A model generated the notes under the pieces. That model was not told the origin of the DNA, made no database searches, and was given only the letters and a program-made list of their open reading frames with translations. Shown one piece after another: positions 49,575-57,561 of a stretch of 64,000 nt of DNA. How positions within the stretch are numbered: position 1 is the first letter of the stretch; every line of letters begins with the position of its first letter. Source of the stretch: Rhodoferax sp. (GTDB taxonomy: Bacteria > Pseudomonadota > Gammaproteobacteria > Burkholderiales > Burkholderiaceae_C); NCBI GenBank assembly GCA_024236015.1, contig JACKLK010000002.1:248001-312000 (forward strand), read 5' to 3'. The position numbers and the translations under genes were made by a program.

Positions 49575-50321
49575 TCAGCGCCCGCCGGTCACGTCCAGGA
49601 TCGCGCCGGTGACGTAACTCGACTGCTCGCCGAGCAGCCAGGCGATGGCGTTGGCCACCTCGTCCGCACTGCCGGCGCGTCGCATCGGTACCGACGGCGC
49701 CATTTCGCTGGCCCGGTCGGGATGGCCGCCGGAGGCGTGGATGTCGGTCTCGATGATGCCCGGGCGCACCGCATTGACGCGTACGCCTTCGGTGGCGACC
49801 TCCTTGGCCAGGCCCACGGTGAAGGTGTCGATGGCGCCCTTGGATGCGGCATAGTCGATGTACTGGGCCGGCCCGCCCAGCCGCGCCGCGGCGCTGGAGA
49901 TGTTGACGATGGTGCCGCCCGGACCGCCATGGCGGGTGCTCATGCGCGTCAGCGCCTCGCGGGTGCACACGAAGGTTCCCAGCACGTTGGTGTCGAACAT
50001 GCGCCGCAGGCGCTGCCAGTCCATCTGGTCGACCCGCGCCGTCACGTCGACCACGCCGGCATTGTTCACCAGCGCCGTGACCGGGCCCAGGCCCTCGTCG
50101 ATGCGGCGGTACATCGCCAGCACCTGCGACTCGTCCGCCACGTCAGCCTGGACCGCCAGCGCATCGCCGCCCTGGGCCTGGATCCGGGCCACGACCGCCT
50201 GCGCGGCGGCGGCGTTGCTGTTGTAGTTCACGGCGACGGCGAATCCGTCGGCGGCTGCGCGAATGGCGGTTGCGGCACCGATGCCGCGCGATCCGCCGGT
50301 GATCAACACGATGCGTTTCAC
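49575..50321 (-). CDS. Short-chain dehydrogenase/reductase (FabG-like)
   Basis: This 248-residue SDR has the TGGSRGIGAATA cofactor motif, NNAGVV, serine in NISSAAARLGG and the YxxxK site in YIDYAASKGAI, followed by PGIIETDIHASGG. The start is a GTG at 50321 with GAGGAA just upstream. It is divergent from the isomerase gene. The substrate is not evident. Confidence 0.9.
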   Translation of the reverse strand: MKRIVLITGGSRGIGAATAIRAAADGFAVAVNYNSNAAAAQAVVARIQAQGGDALAVQADVADESQVLAMYRRIDEGLGPVTALVNNAGVVDVTARVDQMDWQRLRRMFDTNVLGTFVCTREALTRMSTRHGGPGGTIVNISSAAARLGGPAQYIDYAASKGAIDTFTVGLAKEVATEGVRVNAVRPGIIETDIHASGGHPDRASEMAPSVPMRRAGSADEVANAIAWLLGEQSSYVTGAILDVTGGR

Positions 50322-50416
50322 GGGGTTCCTCGTTGGTGGGATATGCGGTAATGCAGTGCGCACGATACACGAGCCTGCCGGCGTTGTATCCTGTGCGGCC
50401 ACGCAGGAGACCCGGA

Positions 50417-51019
50417 TTGAGCCATACCATCGACTACTACTTCCCGCCGCAAAGTCCGTGGGCCTATCTCGGCCACGCGCGTTTCGTCGCGCTGGCCCGG
50501 GCCAGCGGCGCCACCGTGCGGGTGTTGCCGGCGGACTTCGGCCAGGTGTTCGCGGCCTCCGGCGGATTGCCGCTGGGCAAGCGCGCGCCGCAACGGCAGG
50601 CCTACCGGCTGCTGGAGTTGCGCCGCTTTGCCGACCATCTGCAGATGCCGATCCATGTGCAGCCGCGTTTCTTTCCGGTCCAGGGGGACGATGCCGCACG
50701 CCTGATCATCGCGGTCGACGAGGCCGATGGCGCGGATGCCGCGCTTGGCCTGGCCGGTGCGGTGTTGACGGCCGTGTGGGCCGAGCAGCGCGACATCGCC
50801 GACCCCGCGGTGCTGGCGCAATTGCTGGCCGAGCAGGGCCTGGACGCGGCTCGGCTGGAGCTGTCGCGCGAGCCTGCCACGGCACGGCGCTACGAGGCCC
50901 ATACCCGGGCGGCGATCGACGCCGGCGTGTTCGGGGGCCCCAGCTACTGCGTGAACGGCGAGATATTCTGGGGCCAGGACCGGCTGGATTTCCTGCAGCG
51001 CAGGCTGGCCGGACGATGA
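50417..51019 (+). CDS. 2-hydroxychromene-2-carboxylate isomerase-like protein (DsbA-type fold)
   Basis: This 200-residue DsbA-fold protein starts ..TIDYYFPPQSPWAYLGHARF, a glutathione-binding pattern of HCCA isomerase (Ser-Pro-Trp where DsbA has Cys-Pro-x-Cys). EAHTRAAIDAGVFGGPSYCVNGEIFWGQDRLDFL is the cis-proline end. The start is a TTG at 50417 with GCAGGAG seven bases upstream; no ATG is closer. A naphthalene-degradation isomerase is the namesake, but many members have other glutathione-dependent roles. Confidence 0.86.
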   Translation: MSHTIDYYFPPQSPWAYLGHARFVALARASGATVRVLPADFGQVFAASGGLPLGKRAPQRQAYRLLELRRFADHLQMPIHVQPRFFPVQGDDAARLIIAVDEADGADAALGLAGAVLTAVWAEQRDIADPAVLAQLLAEQGLDAARLELSREPATARRYEAHTRAAIDAGVFGGPSYCVNGEIFWGQDRLDFLQRRLAGR

Positions 51020-51086
51020 TGCAACCGACGACCTGCCGCAGGCACGACGCCTGGCCGGCCGGTCCATCCATGGAGTACGACACACG

Positions 51087-51773
51087 ATGACCGAGACAAT
51101 CGAACTGACGGCGCAAGACGGATTCACATCGCCCGCCTATGTGGCGCGGCCCGCGCAGGCGCCGCGCGGCGCCGTGGTGGTGCTGCAGGAGATCTTCGGC
51201 GTCAACAGCCATATCCGTGCGGTGGCCGACGGTTATGCGCGCCAGGGTTACCTGGCCGTGGCGCCGGCACTGTTCCACCGGGTCCGCCACGGCGTCGAGC
51301 TTGGTTATACGGCCGCCGACGTGGAGCAGGGTCGCATGCTCAAGGCGGCCGCCGAGGCCTTGCCGGCGCCGGGTGTGCGCGCGGACGTCGCTGCCGCGGT
51401 GGCCTATGGCGCCAGCCAGGCCGGCAAGGTCGGGGCGGTCGGGTATTGCTGGGGTGGCCTGGTGGCGTGGCGCAGTGCCTGCCTGCTGCCGGGCCTGGCT
51501 GCCGCGGTGGCGTATTACGGGGGCGGCATGACGGTGGGCGAGGAGCCCGCACGCAAGCCGCTGTGCCCCGTGATGTGCCATTTCGGCGAACAGGACCATG
51601 CGATTGCGCTCGACGGCGTGCATGCGTTCGCCAAGGCGCAGCCGCAGACCGAGGTACACGTCTATCCCGCCCAGCATGGGTTCAACTGCGACCAGCGTGC
51701 CTCGTTCGACGCGCCTGCGGCAGCGCTGGCGCTGGAGCGTACGCTCGCCTTCCTTGCCCGCCACCTGGGCTGA
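51087..51773 (+). CDS. Dienelactone hydrolase family protein
   Basis: This 228-residue alpha/beta hydrolase has the DLH triad C121 (VGYCWGGL), D170 (GEQDHA) and H197 (PAQHGFNCD), with the E35 of LQEIFGVN that holds the resting cysteine. It follows the isomerase-like gene by 67 bp and precedes a glutathione S-transferase by 20 bp, suggesting a small detoxifying or aromatic-turnover group. The natural substrate is unknown. Confidence 0.92.
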   Translation: MTETIELTAQDGFTSPAYVARPAQAPRGAVVVLQEIFGVNSHIRAVADGYARQGYLAVAPALFHRVRHGVELGYTAADVEQGRMLKAAAEALPAPGVRADVAAAVAYGASQAGKVGAVGYCWGGLVAWRSACLLPGLAAAVAYYGGGMTVGEEPARKPLCPVMCHFGEQDHAIALDGVHAFAKAQPQTEVHVYPAQHGFNCDQRASFDAPAAALALERTLAFLARHLG

Positions 51774-51793
51774 ACCGCCGACCGGCCGCCCCG

Positions 51794-52444
51794 ATGCGTC
51801 AGTTGCACTACTTTCCCGGCAATGCCAGCATGGCGCCGCACATCCTGCTCGAGGAGATCGGCGCACCGTTCGAACTCGTGCTGGTCGACCGGCCCAATGC
51901 CGGCCACAAGACTCCCGAATACCTGCAACTCAATCCCAACGGTCTGATCCCGGTCTTCGTCGACGGGCCGCTGGTGCTGTACGAGGCGGCCGCGATCTGC
52001 CTGCACCTGAGCGACAGTGCGCCAGCGGCACGGCTGCTGCCGCCGGTGGGCTCGCCCGCCCGGGCGCATGGCTACAAGTGGCTGGTCTGGATGACCAACA
52101 CCTTGCAGTCGGCACTGCTGACCTATTTCTATCCCGAGCGCTGGATGAACCAGGGCAACATCGACGGCGCGGCCGAACTCAAGGCGCATGCGCAGGAGCG
52201 TGCCGGCGTGTTGCTCGACCAGCTCGATGCCGAACTGGCCCGCCATGGCGGCCCCTGGTTGCTGGGTGCCGACTATTCGGCGGTGGATGCCTACAGCCTG
52301 ATGTTGTGCCGCTGGACGCGCAATTTCTCGTCGGCCCCGGCGCGCGAGCGGCCGCACCTGGGCCCGCACATGAAACGCGTGCTGGAACGCCCGGCCGTGC
52401 AGCGGGTGTTCGCCACCGAGCAGCTGGCGCCGACCGATATCTAG
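51794..52444 (+). CDS. Glutathione S-transferase family protein
   Basis: This 216-residue protein has a thioredoxin-fold N-domain (QLHYFPGNASMAPHILLEEIGAPFELVLVD, LNPNGLIPVFVDGPLVLYEAAAICLHL) and an all-helical C-domain. The catalytic residue is probably the serine of GNASMAP. The ATG at 51794 gives the family start. The substrate is unknown. Confidence 0.92.
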   Translation: MRQLHYFPGNASMAPHILLEEIGAPFELVLVDRPNAGHKTPEYLQLNPNGLIPVFVDGPLVLYEAAAICLHLSDSAPAARLLPPVGSPARAHGYKWLVWMTNTLQSALLTYFYPERWMNQGNIDGAAELKAHAQERAGVLLDQLDAELARHGGPWLLGADYSAVDAYSLMLCRWTRNFSSAPARERPHLGPHMKRVLERPAVQRVFATEQLAPTDI

Positions 52445-52506
52445 CCGCGCACCGATCGTGCAGGACGCCGGCCCGATGCAACACCACCATCCCCTGGAGC
52501 CACGCC

Positions 52507-52902
52507 ATGGCTGAACCGAGCGAAATCCGGCGCGAGGAGCTGATGCGCCAGTTCAACAAGGCCATGTTCGCCCGCGACATGCCGGCCTTGTACGCGGTGG
52601 TGACGGCGGATTTCGTCTGGCGCGTGGCGATCGGGCCGACTGCCCCGGGCGGGCGCGAGCTCCGTGGCGCGGAGCAGATCGCGGCGTACCTCGATGAGCG
52701 CGCACGCACCTACGAAAGGCTGCGCTTCAACGACGTCGTCACCTACCACGCGTCGGACTGCAGCTTCGTCTCGTTCCGGCTGAGCGGGCAGCGGCGCGAG
52801 GACGCACGGGAGGTCGACGTGCTGGGCCTGGAGCGTTTCGCGTTCCGTGACGACCGGATCGTGCTCAAGGACGCCTACTGGAAACACATCGGTGCCGAAT
52901 GA
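52507..52902 (+). CDS. NTF2/SnoaL-like small protein
   Basis: This 131-residue protein fits the nuclear transport factor 2 or SnoaL fold: EELMRQFNKAMFARDMPALYAVVTADFVWRV, a central RGAEQIAAYLDERARTYERL helix, and strands to the end (DDRIVLKDAYWKH). Such proteins are enzymes, ligand binders or adaptors. The ATG at 52507 is used; the open frame upstream is not supported. It is probably co-transcribed with the glutathione S-transferase. Confidence 0.82.
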   Translation: MAEPSEIRREELMRQFNKAMFARDMPALYAVVTADFVWRVAIGPTAPGGRELRGAEQIAAYLDERARTYERLRFNDVVTYHASDCSFVSFRLSGQRREDAREVDVLGLERFAFRDDRIVLKDAYWKHIGAE

Positions 52903-52996
52903 AACCGGTGCCGGGCGCGAACCATTGTTTACGTTGTCGAAGGCGCGCCGGCAGTAACATGGCGCAGGACACTTTCGTCCGTCACGGAACACGCAC

Positions 52997-54064
52997 ATGA
53001 TGTCAAGAACCTACTGGATCGCCTTCTTGCTGGCGTTGATCGGCCTTGCGCCGTGGGTGGGGGTGCAGGCGCAGTCCGGCACGCCCGTGATCCGCAGCTT
53101 CACCGTCGACCAGGTGCCTGAACTGGTGCCGGGAACCGAACTGGTCTTTCGCGTGGGCGGCAGTGCCGGCGGCAGCCTGCAGCTCGACATCGACGGCGTG
53201 GCCAGTCCGCTCGGGCTGACCGAGACCAGCGCCGGCATGTACGCCGGCGCGTACACCATCAGCATCCGCGACAAGGTCCGCCACGACAGCCGGGTCCTGG
53301 CCACGCTGCGGCTCGATGGCCGCCAAACCACGGTGGCGCTGAGCCAGACCCTGTTGACCGCCGAGGCGCATGCCAGGGCAAGCGCGCCGGCGCCGGTGCC
53401 GGTGCAGATCAGCCGCATCGAGACGCGCAATACCGGTGCGCTCACGGGCGGCCACGTCATCAGCTTCATCGTCGATGCGACTCCGGGTGGCCTGGCCATG
53501 GTGTCGCTCGATGGGGGCAAGAGCACGATACCGCTGACCGAGGAGCGAACCGGACGCTACATCGGGCGCTACACCGTCAAGACGCGCGACCAGTTCAGCG
53601 ACGCCACGCTGGCGCAGTTCTCGCTGGTCCTGGCCGACAAGACGATGCGGGCCGCCAAGCCGCTGGGCAGTGGCGCGGTGACGCCGGTGGCGCAGGCCGC
53701 ACCGGTGGAGCCGGCTCCGGCTCCGGCGTGTGACGGCTGTGGTGTGGTGGTGTCGGTGAACACCGTCAAGGTCAAGGGCAAACCCAACTACGTGGGCGCC
53801 ATCGCCGGTGGTGTTGCCGGTGCCGCGCTGGGCAACCAGGTCGGCAAGGGGGATGGCCGGACCCTGGCCACGGTGCTCGGTGCCGTCGGCGGTGCCGTGG
53901 CCGGTCGCGAGGTCGAGAAACAGGTGCGATCCGATACCCGTTACGACCTGACCGTCAAGCTGGACAACGGGACCACCCGTGTCGTCAGCTACGACGCGAA
54001 CCCGGGGCTCGCGGTGGGCACCAAGGTGCGTTTCGACGGCGAGCTGTTGCGCGTGCGCGACTGA
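52997..54064 (+). CDS. Glycine-zipper envelope protein with two tandem repeat domains
   Basis: This 355-residue exported protein (signal YWIAFLLALIGLAPWVGVQA) has two homologous beta-rich repeats, about residues 30-115 and 136-220 (compare MYAGAYTISIRDKVRHDSRVLATLRL and RYIGRYTVKTRDQFSDATLAQFSL). Then a proline/alanine linker, a cysteine pair CDGCG at 245-249, and a glycine-zipper helix (YVGAIAGGVAGAALGNQVGKGDGRTLATVLGAVGGAVAG) like SlyB/Rick_17kDa. It probably inserts in, or associates with, the outer membrane. Function unknown. Confidence 0.83.
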   Translation: MMSRTYWIAFLLALIGLAPWVGVQAQSGTPVIRSFTVDQVPELVPGTELVFRVGGSAGGSLQLDIDGVASPLGLTETSAGMYAGAYTISIRDKVRHDSRVLATLRLDGRQTTVALSQTLLTAEAHARASAPAPVPVQISRIETRNTGALTGGHVISFIVDATPGGLAMVSLDGGKSTIPLTEERTGRYIGRYTVKTRDQFSDATLAQFSLVLADKTMRAAKPLGSGAVTPVAQAAPVEPAPAPACDGCGVVVSVNTVKVKGKPNYVGAIAGGVAGAALGNQVGKGDGRTLATVLGAVGGAVAGREVEKQVRSDTRYDLTVKLDNGTTRVVSYDANPGLAVGTKVRFDGELLRVRD

Positions 54065-54070
54065 GGGCGC

Positions 54071-55087
54071 TCAACCGGCCCGCAGCAGCCGGGCCGCGTC
54101 CAGTGCGAAATAGGTCAACACGCCATCGGCCCCGGCGCGCTTGAACGCCAGCAGGCTTTCCATCATCACCGCGTCATGGTCGAGCCAGCCGTTCTGGGCG
54201 GCCGCCTTGAGCATGGCGTATTCGCCGCTGACCTGGTAGGCGAAGGTGGGGACCCGGAACGTGTCCTTGACCCGGCGCACCACGTCCAGATACGGCATGC
54301 CGGGCTTGACCATCACCATGTCGGCACCTTCGGCGATGTCCATCGCGACCTCGCGCAAGGCCTCGTCGGTGTTGCCCGGGTCCATCTGGTAGACCTTCTT
54401 GTTGCTCTTGCCCAGGTTCGCCGCGGAGCCGACCGCGTCGCGGAATGGCCCGTAGAACGCGCTGGCGTATTTGGCGCTGTAGGCCATGATCCGGGTGTGG
54501 ATGTGGCCGCCGGCCTCCAGGGCCTGGCGGATGGCGCCGATGCGGCCATCCATCATGTCGCTGGGGGCGACGATGTCGACACCGGCCTGCGCCTGCGCCA
54601 CCGCCTGCCGTACCAGGATCTCGACCGTCTCGTCGTTGAGGATGTAGCCATTGGCGGCCGGGTCCGGATCCGGCAGGCCGTCCTGGCCATGGCTGGTGTA
54701 CGGATCCAGCGCCACGTCGGTCATGATGCCCAGGTCCGGGTACCGCGCCTTCAAGGCACCCACGACGCGCGGAATCAGGCCGTCGGGGTTGACGGCTTCG
54801 CGCCCGTCCGGCGTTTTCAGTGCCGGATCGATGACCGGGAACAATGCCATGACCGGGATGCCCAGGTCCACGCATTGTTGGGCCACCGGCAGCAACAGGT
54901 CCAGGCTGAGCCGTTCCACGCCAGGCATCGAGGCCACGGCCTCGCGCCGCTGCACGCCATCGACGACGAACACCGGGTAGATCAGGTCGTTCGGCCGCAC
55001 GGCATGCTCGCGCACCAGATCGCGGGTGAATCCGTCGCGACGCAGGCGGCGCGGACGGCCAAGTGGGTAGGGGGCAAAAGGCGTCAT
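54071..55087 (-). CDS. hemB: Delta-aminolevulinic acid dehydratase (porphobilinogen synthase)
   Basis: This 338-residue enzyme joins two 5-aminolevulinate molecules to form porphobilinogen in heme synthesis. The two Schiff-base lysines are K206 (AYSAKYASAFYGPFRD) and K261 (MVMVKPGMPYLD). The metal site reads DVALDPYTSHGQDG (124-137), with aspartates in place of the three zinc cysteines, so this is the magnesium-dependent type. The ATG at 55087 is used. A HemJ-like gene lies across the adjacent spacer. Confidence 0.96.
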   Translation of the reverse strand: MTPFAPYPLGRPRRLRRDGFTRDLVREHAVRPNDLIYPVFVVDGVQRREAVASMPGVERLSLDLLLPVAQQCVDLGIPVMALFPVIDPALKTPDGREAVNPDGLIPRVVGALKARYPDLGIMTDVALDPYTSHGQDGLPDPDPAANGYILNDETVEILVRQAVAQAQAGVDIVAPSDMMDGRIGAIRQALEAGGHIHTRIMAYSAKYASAFYGPFRDAVGSAANLGKSNKKVYQMDPGNTDEALREVAMDIAEGADMVMVKPGMPYLDVVRRVKDTFRVPTFAYQVSGEYAMLKAAAQNGWLDHDAVMMESLLAFKRAGADGVLTYFALDAARLLRAG

Positions 55088-55216
55088 GGGCAAAATTGTG
55101 CATCATCGGCGCTCGCGTGTTCCCGTGTCGACGCCCGAGCCCCTGCCGCAGCCGGGGCGGGCTGATCCTGTGCGGCCCGGGACTGTCGTTGCCGCGACAC
55201 ATTTGTAACCAAACTA
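55088..55216. other. hemB upstream spacer
   Basis: This spacer holds the hemB promoter on the minus strand; it is AT-richer near 55195-55216. No gene is visible, and I could not place -35 and -10 boxes for hemB. Confidence 0.4.
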
Positions 55217-55245
55217 TTGAATCGATCGCCCTTCTTTGCTAGATT
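55217..55245 (+). promoter_or_regulatory. Sigma-70 promoter for the candidate small RNA
   Basis: TTGAAT (55217-55222) and TAGATT (55240-55245) are separated by exactly 17 bp. Transcription should begin near 55252. It is one of the best promoter matches in the window and there is no protein gene immediately after it. Confidence 0.75.
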
Positions 55246-55251
55246 TCGCTT

Positions 55252-55352
55252 GGGCGGTTCGCCGCTCCCCGCTTTTCCTCCCTGAGCGGGGCCTTGATGT
55301 GTGACAGCAAAAAAGGCTTATACCCCCAGCCCTCGGGCTGGGGTTTTTTTTG
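55252..55352 (+). ncRNA. Candidate small RNA with C-rich anti-Shine-Dalgarno loop
   Basis: A transcript of about 101 nt is bounded by a good promoter and a strong intrinsic terminator and has no open frame. It can fold into three hairpins: GGCGG-TT-CCGCC at 55253-55264; CCCCGC (55268-55273) and GCGGGG (55287-55292) holding the 13-nt loop TTTTCCTCCCTGA; and the terminator. The loop CCTCCC is complementary to Shine-Dalgarno sequences. Betaproteobacterial small RNAs with such loops have been described, one type being toxic when expressed in E. coli; membership of this one in any family is untested. The 55 nt between the hairpins is mostly unstructured with GTGTGACAGCAAAAAAGG. Alternatively it could be a leader whose end is prematurely terminated before the HemJ-like gene. 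Confidence 0.65.
55325..55352 (+). terminator. Strong intrinsic terminator of the candidate small RNA
   Basis: Arms CCCCAGCC and GGCTGGGG (a nine-base perfect stem if the loop is TC; eight bases with a CTCG loop) are followed directly by eight T residues. It is the strongest intrinsic terminator seen in the window and lies 77 bp before the HemJ-like ATG. Confidence 0.9.
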
Positions 55353-55428
55353 GCGGGTGCCCTTTGCGGGCCCGGCATCCGGCCGCCGGCCAGGCGGGCG
55401 GGCGAGGACCTTGCCCTAAACTGCCGCC

Positions 55429-55869
55429 ATGCTCTGGATCAAGTCCTTGCACATCGTCTTCGTGGCCAGCTGGTTCGCCGGCCTTTTCTATTTGCCTCGG
55501 ATCTTCGTGAACCTGGCGATGGTGCCGCCCGGGTCGGTCGCGGAACGCGATCGCCTGTTGCTGATGGCCACCAAGCTGCTGCGGTTCACCCGGATGTTGT
55601 CGTGGCCGGCGGTCGGCCTGGGTGTCTGGCTGCTCGTGTTGTTGTGGCCGGTTCCGGGGTTCGGCCACGGGCCCGGCAACGGCTGGTTGTGGGCGAAGCT
55701 GGCCATCGTCGTGGTGACCCTGGTCTACCAGGAGGTGTGTGGCCATGTGTTGCGCGGCTTCGTTGCAGGGCGCGAGCGGCGGGGACACGTCTGGTTCCGC
55801 TGGTTCAACGAGTTGCCGGTGCTGATGCTGCTCGCGGCCGTGATCCTCGTCGTGGTCAAGCCGTTCTGA
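55429..55869 (+). CDS. HemJ-like/CopD-family membrane protein
   Basis: This 146-residue membrane protein starts LWIKSLHIVFVASWFAGLFYLPRIFVNLAMV, matching HemJ (protoporphyrinogen IX oxidase) closely, including the histidine at position 8 and the arginine after the second helix. About four hydrophobic helices follow, ending near LMLLAAVILVVVKPF. CopD-family is the broader annotation. Placement near hemB on the opposite side of the small RNA supports a heme pathway role. Confidence 0.8.
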   Translation: MLWIKSLHIVFVASWFAGLFYLPRIFVNLAMVPPGSVAERDRLLLMATKLLRFTRMLSWPAVGLGVWLLVLLWPVPGFGHGPGNGWLWAKLAIVVVTLVYQEVCGHVLRGFVAGRERRGHVWFRWFNELPVLMLLAAVILVVVKPF

Positions 55870-55882
55870 CGCCACGCAGTCG

Positions 55883-56977
55883 ATGCAGAAGACTTCCGCC
55901 TGGCCGCTGGCGCTGAGCTGCATCGGCCTGATCATGTATGCCAGCCTTTATCCGTTCTCGGACTGGCGCGACCAGAACGTTGCGCCATGGGCCTTCCTGG
56001 TCGCACCCTGGCCCCGGTACTGGACCGGTTTCGATGTCGGCGCCAATATCCTGGGGTATGTGCCCGCCGGGTTCTTCCTGGCCCTGACGGCCTGCCGTAC
56101 CGGCCGTGGCCGCAACGCGGTGCTCGGCGCAACCCTGGTCTGCCTGTTGTTGTCGATGTGCATGGAAACGGTGCAGATCTACCTGCCGGCGCGGGTGCCG
56201 TCGAACCTGGACTTCGGCCTCAACGTGCTGGGCGGCTGGCTGGGCGCACTGTCTGCCACCTGGCTCGAGCGGCTCGGCGCGCTGGCCCGCTGGGGGCGCA
56301 TCCGTGCCCGCTGGTTCGTGGCCGAAGCCCGCGGGGCGTTGGTCCTGCTGGCCTTGTGGCCGGTGGCCCTGCTGTTTCCGCTGGCCGTGCCGCTGGGGCT
56401 GGGCCAGGTCATCGAGCGGACCCTGTCCATGCTGGAGGCGGTCTTCGAGAACACGCCGTTCCAGCAATGGTTGCCGGTGCGCGGTGGGGATGCGCAATGG
56501 CTGCTGCCGCCGGTGGAGTTCTTCTGTGTCGCGCTGGGTCTGGTGATTCCCTGCCTGCTCGGTTTTTGCATCGTCCGCGCCTGGGGGCGGCGGGCGGTCC
56601 TGGCGCTGGGCACGGCGGGCATCGGCATCGCGATGACCAGCCTGTCCGCCGCGCTGACCTATGGCCCGCAACACGCCTGGGAATGGGTGCATCCGCCGGT
56701 GCTGGCCGGCCTGGTGTCCGGGCTGGTGTTGTCGCTGGTGCTGGTGAAGATTCCGCACCGGGCCGGCGCCGCCCTGGCCTTGCTGGCCATGGGCATGTAC
56801 CTGACCCTGCTGAACCAGGCACCTGCCGACCCCTATTTCACGCAGACCCTGCAGACCTGGGAGCAGGGGCGTTTCATCCGGTTTCACGGCCTGGTGCAAT
56901 GGCTGGGCTGGGTGTGGCCTTATGCCGTCGCCGTGTATCTGCTGCAGCATGTCTGGCAAGCGGGCGGGAAAAACTAG
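55883..56977 (+). CDS. VanZ-family membrane protein
   Basis: This 364-residue protein has about nine to ten hydrophobic segments. The VanZ-like core is residues 12-130: LGLIMYASLYPFSDW, DVGANILGYVPAGFFLAL, CMETVQIYLPARVPSNLDFGLNVLGGWLGAL. The ETVQIYLPxRxPSxxDFxLNxxG region is the VanZ signature. The C-terminal half is additional membrane sequence. The role of VanZ outside glycopeptide resistance is not known. It starts 13 bp after the HemJ-like stop. Confidence 0.88.
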   Translation: MQKTSAWPLALSCIGLIMYASLYPFSDWRDQNVAPWAFLVAPWPRYWTGFDVGANILGYVPAGFFLALTACRTGRGRNAVLGATLVCLLLSMCMETVQIYLPARVPSNLDFGLNVLGGWLGALSATWLERLGALARWGRIRARWFVAEARGALVLLALWPVALLFPLAVPLGLGQVIERTLSMLEAVFENTPFQQWLPVRGGDAQWLLPPVEFFCVALGLVIPCLLGFCIVRAWGRRAVLALGTAGIGIAMTSLSAALTYGPQHAWEWVHPPVLAGLVSGLVLSLVLVKIPHRAGAALALLAMGMYLTLLNQAPADPYFTQTLQTWEQGRFIRFHGLVQWLGWVWPYAVAVYLLQHVWQAGGKN

Positions 56978-56986
56978 AATCCCGAG

Positions 56987-57337
56987 ATGTCTGACCCAGC
57001 CGACACGACCCCCTCGTACTACGAGCGCCACATCTTCTTCTGCCTGAACGAACGCAAGAACGGTGAGGCCAGTTGTGCCCAGCATGCCGCACAAGCGGGT
57101 TTCGACCGCTGCAAGCAGCTGGTCAAGGAGGCCGGCCTGTCCGGGCCGGGCAAGGTGCGGGTCAACAAGGCCGGCTGCCTGGATCGATGCGCGGCCGGTC
57201 CGGTCGCCGTGGTGTATCCGGAGGCGGTCTGGTACACCTATGTGGATGCGCACGACATCGAGGAAATCGTCGAGTCGCATCTGCGCAACGGCCAGGTGGT
57301 CGAACGTCTGTTGACCCCGGCCCACCTGGGGCGTTGA
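56987..57337 (+). CDS. [2Fe-2S] ferredoxin-like (thioredoxin-fold) protein
   Basis: This 116-residue protein has the thioredoxin-like ferredoxin pattern: HIFFCLNERKNGEASC, then KVRVNKAGCLDRCAAGPVAVVYPEAVWYT. Four cysteines (CxxxxxxxxxxxC and CxxxC) would hold one 2Fe-2S cluster. It starts 9 bp after the VanZ gene. The electron partner is not evident here. Confidence 0.92.
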   Translation: MSDPADTTPSYYERHIFFCLNERKNGEASCAQHAAQAGFDRCKQLVKEAGLSGPGKVRVNKAGCLDRCAAGPVAVVYPEAVWYTYVDAHDIEEIVESHLRNGQVVERLLTPAHLGR

Positions 57338-57561
57338 ACCCGGCCGCCGGCCCCGCGCCTGGACCGGGCCGGTGGCATCCGGTCACTTTCGCTTACCTGG
57401 CGGGCCGGAGATGCTGGTTTTTTCAGAGACAATCGTGCCCGTGCGACCCGCCTTGGAGCGTCGCCTCCATGGCCGATCCTGCCACCGGTGCGGTCGACGT
57501 TGCCATGCGCAGATGTGCCCTGGCGTGACGACCCGGACCTGGAAACCCCCCTGTACCTGAC

